Source: Acheta domesticus
Lineage: Eukaryota > Arthropoda > Insecta > Orthoptera > Gryllidae
Direction: 5' to 3'
Assembly: GCA_031308135.1 (NCBI GenBank)
Contig: JAHLJT010004567.1
Location: forward strand, 133,275,060 to 133,339,059
Length of the DNA: 64,000 nt
Positions 1-11,812 of the stretch are shown here, piece after piece. The notes beneath the pieces were generated by a model. It made no database searches, had not been told where the DNA came from, and worked only from the letters and a program-made list of their open reading frames with translations. A program made the translations under genes and the position numbers. How positions within the stretch are numbered: position 1 is the first letter of the stretch; every line of letters begins with the position of its first letter.

Positions 1-582
1 ATCTCATTACATCAATCATTGTATCTCACTATTATTACCATTTTTACCTTATAAATATCATTCTAGTACCTTTCAACTTTTGGAAAGTAAACTCAAACCA
101 TCAGACTAATCGGTTGAAGATGGAAAGGGAGTAAATGAAAGCAAGAACATTCTTCCTCATCTCACACGAGGAAGAATGTTCTTGAGTAGTACTTCACATT
201 ATAGTTTCTGCATTCCTCCCTCGCCGTTCAGGTGTGTAGTAAAAGCAAAACATCGGACCCTCTTTCGCAAAAGTCTGTGTTAGTGGTTCCGCCGTCCACC
301 AAGCCATATATTCTCGCCGTTTGCCGAAAAGGCCATATTTTTGGGCGGTTGTCTCAACGCACTTTGTTTGATTTATACCGCGGGGAAAAGCGATAACTTA
401 GTCTTCGCGCAGCGTTGTGTAAGCCAACGTATAAAAATTGCTACAGCGGCGCCACGAAGTCCAATAATACCGCGTCCAGTAGGCCACGTTCCACCGGTTT
501 GCCTCAGCCTTTCGCCCCCGCGCCGCTCCGCCCTTTAAAGTTTTAAATTCCATGGTGGAATCAGTTATCTTGTGGTAATCCA
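1..582. other. No gene seen
   Basis: Mixed-composition DNA with a GC-richer patch around 280-540. The short open frames here have no recognisable domain and no coding-like neighbours. I see nothing supportable. Confidence 0.5.
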
Positions 583-1070
583 TAATGGGAGATAAAGGAT
601 AATCATCCGCGAATGTAAGTTGTAATATTTATTACATGTCCAAAGTAAACTTTCGGGAAAGCAATTTCCCATCTTCAGTAGGTCTCTAACATAGAAAAGG
701 AAAATTCAGCAGTATAGCTCTGAAGAAGGCCACAGCAAGATGGCCGAAACGTCAGTAAAACCGATTGAGACGCGGCTCATCCCGGACAGCCAAGAATATA
801 GAAAAGGAAAAATGATGATGCTTGATTTTTCATAGAAAATGAAAAATGATAATTAAATCTTAATTTTTATTTGATTGATGTATCAGTTATTTCATTTCAT
901 TTGTCTATTTTAATTCATTAATTTGCTTCTTTATGTCAATCTCTCATTTTTCCTTTTCTATGTTCGAGGCTCACTGAAGATAGGAAATTGTTTTCCCGAA
1001 AGTTAACTTTGGGCATGTAGTAATAAATATTATAACTTATTGTTGTGGACGATTATCCCTTATCTACCAT
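583..1070. repeat. Inverted-repeat element, ~120-bp arms
   Basis: The left arm (583-704) and right arm (951-1070) are near reverse complements. Both contain a block reading ATAGAAAAGGAAAA, a CTTCAG...TTCGGGAAA core and a run ending in GGATAATC. The spacer is about 246 bp and contains a further ATAGAAAAGGAAAA motif at about 796. A third arm copy lies at 18550-18682. It could be a MITE or the inverted terminal part of a larger element. No transposase or target-site duplication was found. Confidence 0.6.
721..787 (+). repeat. Fragment of dispersed repeat with GATGGCCGAAAC core
   Basis: About 70 bp shared with 24230-24300 on the opposite strand. The core runs GAAGAAGGCC..GATGGCCGAAACGTCAG, followed by GACGCGGCTCA. 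It lies in the spacer of the surrounding inverted repeat. The family is not identified. Confidence 0.5.
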
Positions 1071-4000
1071 TCTTTAAAGTTTTGTTGCATCTATCTAATA
1101 CGATAATCTTCCCAACTGCTTGAAACGTAAAGGAAGGTAAGATTAATCGGGTAAATGTACTTGCATTTATATTGGGTATTTGGTATTAAATGAGTGCTTA
1201 ACAAAGAAGATTTGTTATATTTTTCACAAAAATGTAAGAAACAAAAAAATATTCATCTCATAGAAAACTAGAATTTAAATATGAGAATCCTTAACTTCAG
1301 TGAAGAATTGCTGTATTTAGTTTAAATATTTGCTTACTTCCGCGTTTACTATAATTTTGAAAAAGCAATTTTGTTGAAAACATTTACGTTTTAATCGTAT
1401 AAATACTAATTCTTTTTACATAGCAAAACATCATGCAATAGTGTATTTTTCTTTAGAGTCGTACAGGACAGTGCTTACGTTTCCAACTTTGTTAAGAAAC
1501 AATGATACATTATTTTTCTTCTATTCTAGCATAGGTTAAACTCCTCCAAAGGTCCAAACATTCCACATTTTCACGTTTCCAAACTACGATGGACGCCTTT
1601 AAAAAATAATGCATCTTCGTAACAGAGTAATGGTCTCTCAGATGTCGATGGATGAATTTTTGTCAAAAAGAAGACATTTAAAGTTACATTTACAATATTA
1701 CACTAATGTTACATTTAAAACATGCACGCTAATCAAAGATCTTTTATATCAGAAAAAGGTACTAAAAAGAAGAGTTTCAACACTCGTGAACAAAGAATTT
1801 ATTCCAAAATTTTGCCACTGCATATATCACTCTCTGATTAAGGCCTAGGTGAAAAACAATGATTCTAGTGCGTCATTTCACAGCTTCTCACCCTTTTCTC
1901 TTACGCCTTCCAGCCTTTGGCGCCTACTCTCTGTCCGTATTCACGCACGCACGAGTTATATAGGCGGATTCCGGACCCTAGTGAGGAATTACTAGGCGCT
2001 CTTCAAATTCCCAACAAGTGATCGCGCCCAAATGCATTTGTGAACGCGCAAGAGGATTATAAATCACACGTTCCTAACGTTTATTTCATTTTTATAAAAG
2101 CTCAGCGCGTTTTCTCTCCCCTGCTTAACTTCGAATGAGCGAATTATATAATCAATGCGAGAGTAACTGTAGGAACAGAATTTAAATGTATTCAATATAA
2201 ATGTGGCTTTTCATCATTTTCGATGAATTGAAAATACAAAAGAGAATTTGGACATGTAAAATATTACACCAGAGAAAATATTTGAAGAGAGTTGTGAAAC
2301 AATAAATTAATCTCGGAAGACCAATTAATTTTATATCAATTCAATTATATAATGTGAAAGATGAGATATAGAATAAAAATAATTCATTTAATAATAAATT
2401 AACTTCTGTTTTGGCACAATTCTTATCAAAAACAAGATCTTAAAATATTTGAAAATATTTCTAGAATAATACTCCAACAAATACTCACGTTATTAGAAAT
2501 GCATCAAAATACGTAAATGCAGAAATAAGAAGATTTACTCTTCGATAAATTGTACCTAATACGAAAATGTACTTCTGTAATAATGCGAAGTACGTAAATA
2601 AGATTTCAGAAAGAACATTTCAATTTTCATTAATGTACGTGCCTGCTCGGTGAGATAATAGCCCAATTTGGCTGAAAACTTTTTAAAGCATCGGAGCGGG
2701 GACAACTGAAATCCATTCAATCGAGATAGGGGCCGCGTCTGCCAAGAATACTTTGTTTGCAACAACTTAGGGTGTAAGAGAAGCGGAAGAGGATACGCGC
2801 GGAGCTCCTATTCAGGCCGCAGGGTATTCAGAACGCCCTTTCTATTGTTCGCCGCCACGAGTACACTTAAAGTGATCTCCACGGAGAGGGGCGTGTTATG
2901 TGGGCGTGGCAAGCCAATGGAGACGACACGGAGTTCTGGAGTGAGTGGGGTAATTTGATGCAGTGTGTCGAAGAGAGGCTCCGTCTGTGAGTGCGCTTTT
3001 GTATGAGTCTAGATGCGTACAGGGGTGTCCAAGGGTGTGCGTGTAAGGATGTGCAGGGATGGGCATGTGTGGATGCAGGGATTTTGGCGGGGTGTAGTTT
3101 AGGGTGGGCAGACCCTCTATGTTGTAGTTGTTGTAATGTCACTGGGATAGTAAATGCATTAGAAGATATAAGAGTTATTTTAGGATGACAATATTGCGAG
3201 GATTATGGGGTTGCCTGAAGTAGAGTATATTTGAGATGCAGCGGGTGTAGTTAGTAAGTTTATCTTTCTGAAATGTATTGAGTGAAAACGATTTGAAGGG
3301 CATGCAATCAAGTGGAAATTTAGCAGTATGAGGGATCAAGTATTGAGAGTAATTCGGTGCGTCAGCCGATGTGGCGATGAGAGGAGTCGTCTGGGTTGAG
3401 TGGAGATGGGTAAAATCGGGCATATTCGGAATATGTTAGCTCAATTTATGTCATATTTTGTTTTCAAGTGTTTGAGTGCGTGTGTGTGAGTGCGTGTCCA
3501 TGCGTGTGATGAGTGTGTTGCGATGGGCCTAAATGGACGAGACAGACGTGCAGCTAAATCACTGAGTTGGTATTCATTTTTGGGATGTGAAACTGGGAAG
3601 TATTTAGAGTGACAAATTCGCGCCAAATAGATGGCCGTGATTCCGGAGACGCAGGTGGGTGAAATCAGGAGTTGGCGGAATGAGGCTGCATGGCATACGA
3701 AGCAGTAGGTTTTGATAAGCTGGGTGAAGAAGATTGCAGAGAACCTCAACGGTGGATGCATTTAGTTTTCCTTAGGACAGTGCCTTAGTAATACGCGCCA
3801 CGGTGGGTGGGATTAAGTTGGGGTGGTAGCGCTGAGAAGGGCGCGCTGGGCTGGAATACGGCCCGTGGAGGCGGATGGCGGGGGTGTAAACGTGGGTGTG
3901 GGAGGAACTTGCTGTGCTGGAGCGGGTTAGGCAGTGCCGAGGCGCGGTTGAACGTTGCGGGGAGGGACCGAATATAGGTGGGGCGGGGAAACAGGCGGTG

Positions 4001-4253
4001 TAATGCGGCATGGCGGGGATTGGTGGGTCAGGGCACTGGTGGAGCGTGGCTGGGTTTTACGGGATGTAGGGAGGCTTGGCGCAGAGGATCGACACCAGGC
4101 GGGGATAGGCCTAACGTTGCAGTAACAAGGACGAGGGGGTAACAGGGGACGGGCGAGAAGGGAGAAGTCGTGGCGGAGAGGGCTGTGACGGGGAAAAATT
4201 TGGAGTTGTGAGGAGGAGGTGTAGCGAGGCCAGAAGGGGCGAGGTGTGGTGAG
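1071..4253. other. No gene seen
   Basis: AT-rich to about 2600, then a G/T-rich stretch to 4253. The long minus-strand frames in 2870-4300 are proline/serine/histidine-rich, overlap in several frames and show no domain. I read them as composition artefacts. Confidence 0.5.
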
Positions 4254-4818
4254 GATGATTGATTGATTGATTGATTGATTACTAGTGATTCCGGGCACGC
4301 CAACTGCTTAAGTTATTAGTCTGTAACTGCAGTGCATGTTCTTTTCCTCTGGAGGTGGCGTCGGTCTTCTCCCGATGGATGGCGAGACCGGCGCCGACCT
4401 ACCGTCAACTGGCAGGGTTTTCCTAACCAGGTATCCCCCACCAGCGGTAGACGCCCCAGCCGGGAGAAGCTCGTAGCTCCCGGCCGGTCTCACGGCATGT
4501 GTGATAGTATAATGTAAGTGTGTATAAGTAATGTGTGAGGATAGGATAAGGAAGAGCACGGAAATATCGCGCGCGATCCATGGCCCTTTTTGTTAGGGTA
4601 CTGCTCTGGTATTTACATGGCGTTGATTGGAGAAACCATAGAAAACTACCGATCAGAGCAGCCGGACGCCAGAATTATTCTCTAGACAGGGACTGAATCC
4701 GCTCTAGCTATGTAGCTATCTAGTGTTGAAAATCCCGCCACGGTCCGGAGAGCAACCCTAGGACCTCCCGGTCAGAGACAATGCAGTGACATCACTTGTT
4801 GCCCTGATCCACCTCTCC
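4254..4818 (-). mobile_element. SINE-A copy, near full length
   Basis: tRNA-derived SINE read on the minus strand. The head at 4700-4818 carries an A-box-like GGATCAGGGC and a decayed B-box region. The body matches the copies at 16.3, 48.3 and 51.2 kb. The 3' tail is the (GATT)n tract at about 4255-4280, read as (AATC)n on the element strand. At about 560 bp it is long for a SINE. No open reading frame is shared between copies. Confidence 0.75.
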
Positions 4819-5461
4819 CACCGTTGCGAGGAGGGCGTGGCGTAGCGAGGAGGGGTGGGTCGGGGCGTGGCGGGGAGTTGTGTGGCAGGGGGAACCTCGG
4901 TGAGGGAGGCGGACATGGGGAAGTGGAGGGGGGAATGGCGTACTTCGGAGTGGATTGCGGTGGATTCCGTTAGGATGGGTAGTTTGATGGGGGGGCGAGG
5001 CGGGAAGGTCCGAGGGAGGCAAGGCGAGGCTCTTCATTCCATCTAGGCGCATTCCGGAGCAAACGACGTGTTCGGCGCCGCCCGGGCTCCCGGCGGTGGC
5101 GCGCGGCGCCTCCCGAGGGAGAGCGCGGGGGAGGGCGGGGTGGGGGGAGGGGAAGTGGGTGGGGTTCGTCTGAGCCGCACGCGCGTGAGCCATCGATCCC
5201 CCAGGGGCAGCGGAGACGTGCCGCGAACAACGCCCAAGCACTCGAAGGCCGCTTCGCGAAAGACGGCCGTGGGGAATGAGTACCTTCGCGAGAATCATTG
5301 CCGCACGATTGTTCAAATGATGATTTACGTATTTGGAAGAAAAAATTGCACTCGATGAAACGCATTATTACGAAACTGCGTAGTATTACGAAATTTTGTT
5401 GTGTTTAATGAGTGAGTCTCGAATTGAGTCTCGATGGCGGTAGATGTGCGACCCTAGTTAG
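4819..5461. other. GC-rich island, no gene recognised
   Basis: Strongly GC- and CpG-rich to about 5280, with overlapping open frames on both strands. None shows a recognisable domain. It could be a CpG-rich promoter-like island or an unrecognised repeat. Confidence 0.35.
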
Positions 5462-5672
5462 ATCAAATTGGTCTGGAGGAGAATTCTAGTGACCGGCTGC
5501 CCCGATTGGATGTTTTCCGTGGTTTTCTACGATCAACATTAGACGAATGTCTAAACAGTTCCCTCACAAATGGACTAAGCATCGTGTGCAATCTTTCTTT
5601 CCTTTTCCTTGTCCTATCCTCTCCCCTTATATCCACACATAAATGCTCTACACTACCACACATGCTAGAATA
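5462..5672 (+). mobile_element. SINE-A body fragment
   Basis: Matches the middle of SINE-A: GAGAATTCTAG, a CCGTGGTTTTCT segment, GATCAACATTAGACGAATG, and a pyrimidine-rich stretch ending in CTACACTACCACACATG. Both the tRNA-like head and the tail are missing. Confidence 0.65.
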
Positions 5673-6458
5673 ACAGTCGGCACTTACAGTTTCTTTCAAC
5701 TGTGACGGTTCCCGCTGGAAAGATACCTGGAGGGTTACTCCATAAAGTAATCAGCAAGTGCATATGCAATCCGGAATAGACATTACGTTGCAATCAATAT
5801 TTTTGATTACTTTTGTGCATAAAGAAGAAACGGCAGGTCACATGCCTTTAAAATTTCTGTTGTGGACCCCTAAAATGTTACGAATTATGTTCCTAGGGCA
5901 TATTCTACAAATTAAATAATCCTGAAATTGGGGGTTTAGCTCTTTTGAATTCCGTAACTCAGAAGCACGGGAACGTAAAATTAAATACATAAAGTTAAGT
6001 AGAAACTATATACGTAAAAGTATTAAATCTCGAAATCTAAGTAAAATTTAATTGACTATTGTATATTCCTTTCAAATTAAAAGCATATATTTAAGAAGTC
6101 TTTGTATAAGTTAATAAATGGTTATAAATATTAAAATATTTACCCACGCACACAACGGATTCACGATGAAGGTTTGGCAATTTCTGAAATTACGATTTAC
6201 AAATTGTGGAATGTTCGCGTAAAGTAAAACTAATTAGTATTATTAAACAAACATCGTTAAACTTTGCAACAGAATATTTTGTGTCGAGTAGATGTAACAT
6301 TACTTTCACATTCATTCTTATAAAATAATTCTTTCTTGTGTTCATGTGGGTGTATTTGAAATTGTGTGTGGTCGAAAACATCTTAAAAATTGAACTGGGT
6401 GAAACTGCGTTTACTGGGAGAAAAGCTATTGAGAAGAGCAAAGGGCAGAGCATACCTT
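5673..6458. other. AT-rich, no gene seen
   Basis: AT-rich sequence with only short chance reading frames. Nothing recognised. Confidence 0.5.
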
Positions 6459-7108
6459 TCTTAAACTGGCAGTACCATAATCAGTCATCCAAAAACAAAT
6501 ATGGCATCATTTAGAACTATTTTATTGTTCTTAAATCATGCAAAAATTAATTTAACTGCTCTTCAAATTGTTGCGTAATTGATGGTGAGGTGCTTATGAT
6601 TTAGCTGTCACCATCAAAATCGGTTATCAAAAAAGCACATATGCCTTCTTGCAGAACTATTGAATTACTTATTAATTACACAAAATATGTAATTGCTGTT
6701 CAAACTTCCGAGTAATTAAGGGTGAATTATTACGGAAGACTAGCTGTTCCTTCCAGAATCGGTTACCACAAAAACAAATTTCCACCATCTAGAACGATTT
6801 GATTGCTAATTAATTAAGTAGATTCACCATCAATTACTCGGACGTTAGAAAAGCAATGAAATTATTTTTGTTTAATGAATCAGCAACTAAATAACTATAA
6901 GATCGCATATTTGTTTTTGAGGTACAAACCGATTGGGATGAGGTGGATGCGCCGTAAGTGATTTGTTTCTCGAAACATTTGTAACTCGAAATTTGAGGAG
7001 CAATTACATTAATTTTTGCCTAATTAAAAAGCAATAAAATGTCTCAACAGTGTATTTGCTTTTGTGGTTACCTCAACACTAATCGCTTATGGTAGTGCCA
7101 GTTTAAGA
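6459..7108. mobile_element. Non-autonomous TIR DNA element with repeated internal units
   Basis: The ends are inverted copies: the left begins TCTTAAACTGGCAGTACC and the right, read inward, begins TCTTAAACTGGCACTACC. Inside are about three direct units with a period near 139 bp (starts near 6481, 6620 and 6759; marked by AATCGGTTA.CA and AGAAC.ATT). Two related units run in the opposite orientation from about 6815 to 7085, so the element is roughly palindromic. No transposase is present. The superfamily is unknown and no clear target-site duplication was seen. Confidence 0.7.
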
Positions 7109-7532
7109 GCGGTGAACAGGGCGGTCTTCTCGAGTACGGAGTGTGGGTGCTTCGCGCACGAGGAGAGGGGCGTCAGTGCGTGACGAGCGGTTCCAATCCG
7201 GAAGCCGCGACAGCCGCCCGCAGCCACCAGAATCACTTCATTCGAGTCGATCCGCCGCTGTTCGCCAGTTCCCCGCCACCCCACCCCCACCCCCACCGCG
7301 GGGCAAGGGGGTGAGAAGTTCGGGGCAGCCGATAGCTCTGTCGCCCCTCGCGGCCAGACCGAAGCCATTTATCGGAGAACAACGTCCGCCACGCAGGAAG
7401 GGTCACCCGCTGGCTGCAGCTGACAATCAAATGACGTCACTGAGAATCCACATCCTGGAATTTTATGCTGTGTTTCTGATGGGATATTTCTCATTAACAT
7501 TATCATAATCATTGCATATGTTACTACTGGTA
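7109..7532. other. GC-rich patch then AT-rich, no gene seen
   Basis: 7109-7440 is GC-rich with open frames in both strands but no recognised domain. The rest is AT-rich. Confidence 0.4.
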
Positions 7533-9395
7533 TTATTATTATTTTAATCCACAACTAAAAATATTATGAATCGTTTGAATGTAAAATCTACTCCGGGTTC
7601 CAATCAGATTTGTAAGGAGCAGATCTTGGGGCTCTTGGTGCCTTTACAATACTCAGCGCAAAATGTGAGCAGTTACAATAAATCAATATTTTGCAATTAT
7701 AGGTCATTTGAATGATCTAAGAGGTCAGCCAAGGTCTTATATACGCAAGTATTGCGGAACAAATTCTAGATAACTATTGCGACGATCTGTGCTTTGACGC
7801 TCTACATTCGACTGATCTCGATTTCCAAACTCTTGTATTTGAGACATTTCTCTGCCTCCTTGGAAACGACGTTTTGATCGCAAGGTACAGCAACATCGAC
7901 AAGTAAACACGATTTGTTCTCCAAATCCCGGATGACTATATGCGGTTTGTTTGCCAATATCGTGCGATTAGTTTGAATTTATTGGTCGTACAATATCGTA
8001 CACAATCCAACAGACGTCACCGGTTTCGGTGAGTGTTCGTACCACTTGGGGCATGTGTTCGGAACTTCGAGGGAGGTACAGATCTGCAAGTGGAGGTAAC
8101 TGCGCATCCTGTCGTGTCGTTTCAAGTATTCGGTCTTTGCTAGTATTGGACAAGCTGAGACAATATGACCAATGGTTTCTACGTGTTCCTGACAAATGCG
8201 GCATTTATCATCTTGGGAAATTTTGAGAACCGCTCATAATGTCGTCTTCTCAAGGTCTGATCTTGGGTAGCTATTACAAGTGCTTCCGATTCTGGCTTCA
8301 TTCTCCCCCTTTTAAGCCACATAAATGATGGATCCTTATTGATCTGCACCTTGTCCATTCATTTCAAATATTGTCCGTGGAGTGGTTTGTCTCTCCACGA
8401 TTTCTTTCACATTTTTTGTGTCTTAAATTTCATTTTAAGTAGCATCAGAAGTTCAGTGTCTCTGTCATTCTGGGTGTCTTGCATAGTCTTCTTTGCAATG
8501 CTTCTTGCTACACTTACAATGCCTCTGTTTCCCATTCTTCGGTCAGATTTCATGACCTGCCTTATTAGTGGGTCATCTTGATGGGTGACTACATACTTTC
8601 CCATCCCGGTTATTGCATTGTGCCAGAAGGCTTCAATTTGTCTGAGGCCTCTTCCTCCTTCCTTACGTGACACAAAACGTCTATGTACATCAGGTCGGGG
8701 GTGGGTAACATGGTGCATTGTAAGCAGTTTTCTGGTTTTTTCGATTCATGATGCGAATTTCCTGTTCAGTCCAGTCTACTAGTCCGAAACTGTATTCGGC
8801 TACAGGCACCGACAAACTACCTATTGTTGATATTTTATTCCTTGAGTTCAGAGCGGACTGCAGGACAAGTCTCAGTCTTGTATAGTACTCCTTGCGAATT
8901 CTCTCTTTTATTGAGTCGTTCGAGATGGTCTCACATTCTTCAATACCCAGACGTTTTACCTGGCTCCAGATCTTGAATCACAGTGTGTCTATCAACTTCA
9001 ATGTACTCTGACGTGGTCATTTTGCCTCTTTTTAAGTTGCCTTTTGCACACTTGTTAAGACCAAACTTCATGCAGGTGTCATTGCTAAAATCATTGATGA
9101 CAGACAGCATTTGGGAGAGAATCGCTTCATAGCAAACACTTTAAGATCATCGATGTAAAATAAATGTGATACAGGTCTTTCATCACCATGGAGCTTGTAA
9201 CCAAAGTCAGTGTGCGACAGCTGTCTCGATAGAGGGATCAAACCAATGCAAAACATCAGAGGGGAAAGTGAATCTCCTTGAAAATTTCCCCTGTTAATCT
9301 GAATTCTTCTTGTTTCTACTACTCCCTTTCCGCTGTGGATTAGTAACCTGGTGCTGCACGACATCATACTAGTCTTGCAAAACCCAACAAGTCGA
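7533..9395 (-). mobile_element. R4/Dong-like RLE LINE, 5'-truncated copy
   Basis: Minus-strand copy of the element at 33925-37465. It starts in the palm of the reverse transcriptase and runs through the C-terminal region and 3'UTR to a short (TAA)n tract at about 7535-7549. Readable pieces include [14 protein letters not shown] and the active-site box as YIDD (YMDD in the other copy) near 9070-9370, and [10 protein letters not shown]. The zinc-knuckle region and the RLE segment DV.VPCDQNVVSKEAEK lie near 7770-8100. Frameshifts and stops throughout make it a pseudogene. Loss of the 5' end with an intact 3' end fits incomplete target-primed reverse transcription. Confidence 0.85.
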
Positions 9396-9459
9396 TGCTA
9401 AAATACTTATTCAAACGTAAAATATTTCATGAAACAATATTTGTTAAACCAGGCAGAAA

Positions 9460-11812
9460 CAAGTGGTGCTACAGAATGGCACAGACTTTCCCGTATTTGT
9501 TTTCTATTTCCTTGGGTCTTCGCTAGCTATTCGGAATTGCCACATACTCTTTCTTGTTAGCTACCATCTATCACCGCCAAAAGTTCATTTTTTTGTCACT
9601 TTCCTTAATTTTTCGGTTTCCTATTGGTAGAACGGAAACATTAATTTTAGAATATTAAAGAACACAAAAACCTAGTCATATATGGCAATTTTCTTTTAAA
9701 AAAATGATGTGCCTTTTAAGAGAAAATGACGTTTTAGCGCTACAAAAAATGCAAAATTTGAAGCTCATTTTTGCAGAAAATGTTTGAGTTTTCAAAATAC
9801 TTTATTTGACGTTATTTGAAGCACTTTCACTCACAAATATAATAATGTTTACAAATTGCTGGTGATGTGCATATTAAAGATGTGAGAGATTTTCAAAAAA
9901 ATTACTATTGTGTAATTTTTGAAAAAAAAACAACTCAAATAAACTTTACGCTATACTAAAGAATGTAATTAGCATTATCCATTGCAAAAGTTTGAAGAAA
10001 AAATTTCAGCCATATATGAGAAAATGCCGTTTGAGCGTTTCTGGAAATGCAAAATTTTGAGCTAGTTTTCACAGTAAATGGTTGTGTTTTCGAGAAACTT
10101 TACTTGACATTATTTAAAGCACATGTACTCATAAATATAATAATGTGAAAAAATCGCCGCTAATGTAAATATTATCGATGTAAGAAACATGTGAAAAAAT
10201 TAACATTTTTGTAATTTTTGAAAAAATCAACCTATAGAGCAATGTGGATTTTATGTCATCTGATAGAGTACATTTAGCACTAACTACCAAAAGTTTAAAG
10301 AAAAAATTTGGAGCCGTTTTTGAGAAAATCTTGTTTTTGTATTATTTTAAAATTGCACATATTGCACGCAATATTGCACGAACACTACTAAAATTTTGAA
10401 AAACATTTACATGACCTTTGTGAAAGCACTTAATATGTACAACAAATTTTATATTAAGAAAAAATCTCTATCTTCATTTTTTTAGTTGAAGAAAGACGCC
10501 GAAAAAATTCAAACTTTCACAATTTTCGAAAATTCAGTTATACGTGAAAATCGGACCTATGCCATGTTAATAAGTGTATTTTACTCTATTCATACAAGAA
10601 ATTTAAAGAAAAAATTTGGAGCCATTTTTGAGAAGATTTTGAAAATCCTCAGGAGGCTTCATATAAACCACCTCTAAATTTTGAAGAATCTTTTTCAAAA
10701 TCTCAAGCTTTGACTAGAGGCAGATCGACCGGGGAATATCCATTTTGGAAGAAATCGTACGTATGGTTTAGGCGCTAGCAGTGTTCACAGACGGACGGAC
10801 AGACAGACGGACAGACAGACGGACAGACAGACGGACAGACAGAGGGACAGACAGACGGACAGACAGACGGACAGACAGACGGACAGACAGGTGGACAGAC
10901 AGGTGGACAGACAGACGGACAGACAGACGGACAGACAGACGGACAGACAGACGGACAGACAGACGGACAGACAGACGGACAGACGGACAGACAGACGGAC
11001 AGACAGACGGACAGACAGACGGACAGACAGACGGACGGACAGACGGACGGCAGACGGACGGACAGACGGACGGAGAGACAGACGGACAGACAGACGGACA
11101 GACAGACGGACAGACAGACAGACGGACAGACAGACAGAACGGACAGACAGACGGACAGAGAGACGGACAGACGGACAGATGGACGTTTTCCTTCAATTGG
11201 TTTTTCGGTATCAAGGTCCCACAAAACAGGGTTTCTGGCTACAGCACGTGTTAGGGGATTTTTTTCTTAACTTAGCAACTGGTTTCATCCACCTTTTCGT
11301 TTTCACGGCCCGGCAATTAATTTGTTTCCCCCGAAAATTGGCCATTTTTTTCGGGCAGCATTACATAACTTTCCCTATACTACGTATATCACTCCGTGAA
11401 TACGTACGTATACGGGAAAGTAAAAACTGGTGGTGCTACAGACATTTTAAAATTTTCTTGAAAATGGAATTTTCTTAAAAAATTGTAAGAATACAGCCAA
11501 ATGCATTTATAAACGTGGCATGGGTCCGATTATCACTGTTAACTCTAAAATTTCCATAATTGCAAAAGTTAAAAATTTGTGCTATCTCTACCACTACAAA
11601 ATTAAAGATAGAGATGGTTACTTCAAATAAAATGTGTCCATAATTAGTTCTTTCATTGTGTCCATGTACATTTTTTTGAAAATTTTAGTAGTTTTTGTAA
11701 AAATTAGGTGTATTATGTACAATATTAAAAAAACAAAAACAAATCTACACACCAAAGTAATTAGAAAATCAACAAGTATGAGATAGTCTGTGCCATTATG
11801 CAGCACCACTTG
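9460..11812 (+). repeat. Long AT-rich repeat (AT-repeat family), copy I
   Basis: Shares sequence with 56800-58225 and 18145-18512, both on the opposite strand. The outer ends form an inverted pair: CAAGTGGTGCTACAGAATGG at 9460, and the reverse of CAAGTGGTGCTGCATAATGG ending at 11812. A second GTGGTGCTACAGA occurs at 11430-11442, next to an ATACGGGAAAGT that mirrors ACTTTCCCGTAT near the left end. The region may therefore be composite. The interior holds several degenerate ~250-300-bp repeats rich in AAATTTTTGAAAAA. No coding capacity is seen. The class is unknown. Confidence 0.6.
10790..11185 (+). repeat. Minisatellite, 12-bp unit ACGGACAGACAG
   Basis: About 396 bp of nearly pure ACGGACAGACAG units with occasional 4-bp slips. 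It sits inside AT-repeat copy I. The corresponding place in copy II (about 56870-56902) holds only about two imperfect units. The long open frames across it on both strands follow from the 12-bp period and are not genes. Confidence 0.95.

Noticed and set aside
9460..11425. Helitron
   Set aside because: A palindrome near ACGTACGT followed by ..CTGG superficially resembles a Helitron 3' end. However, there is no 5' TC start, the second copy lacks CTRR, and inverted ends exist.
10781..11478. Open frames of up to 195 codons (TDRRTDRQ repeats) on both strands
   Set aside because: Produced by the 12-bp microsatellite-like array inside an AT-rich repeat. Not a gene.
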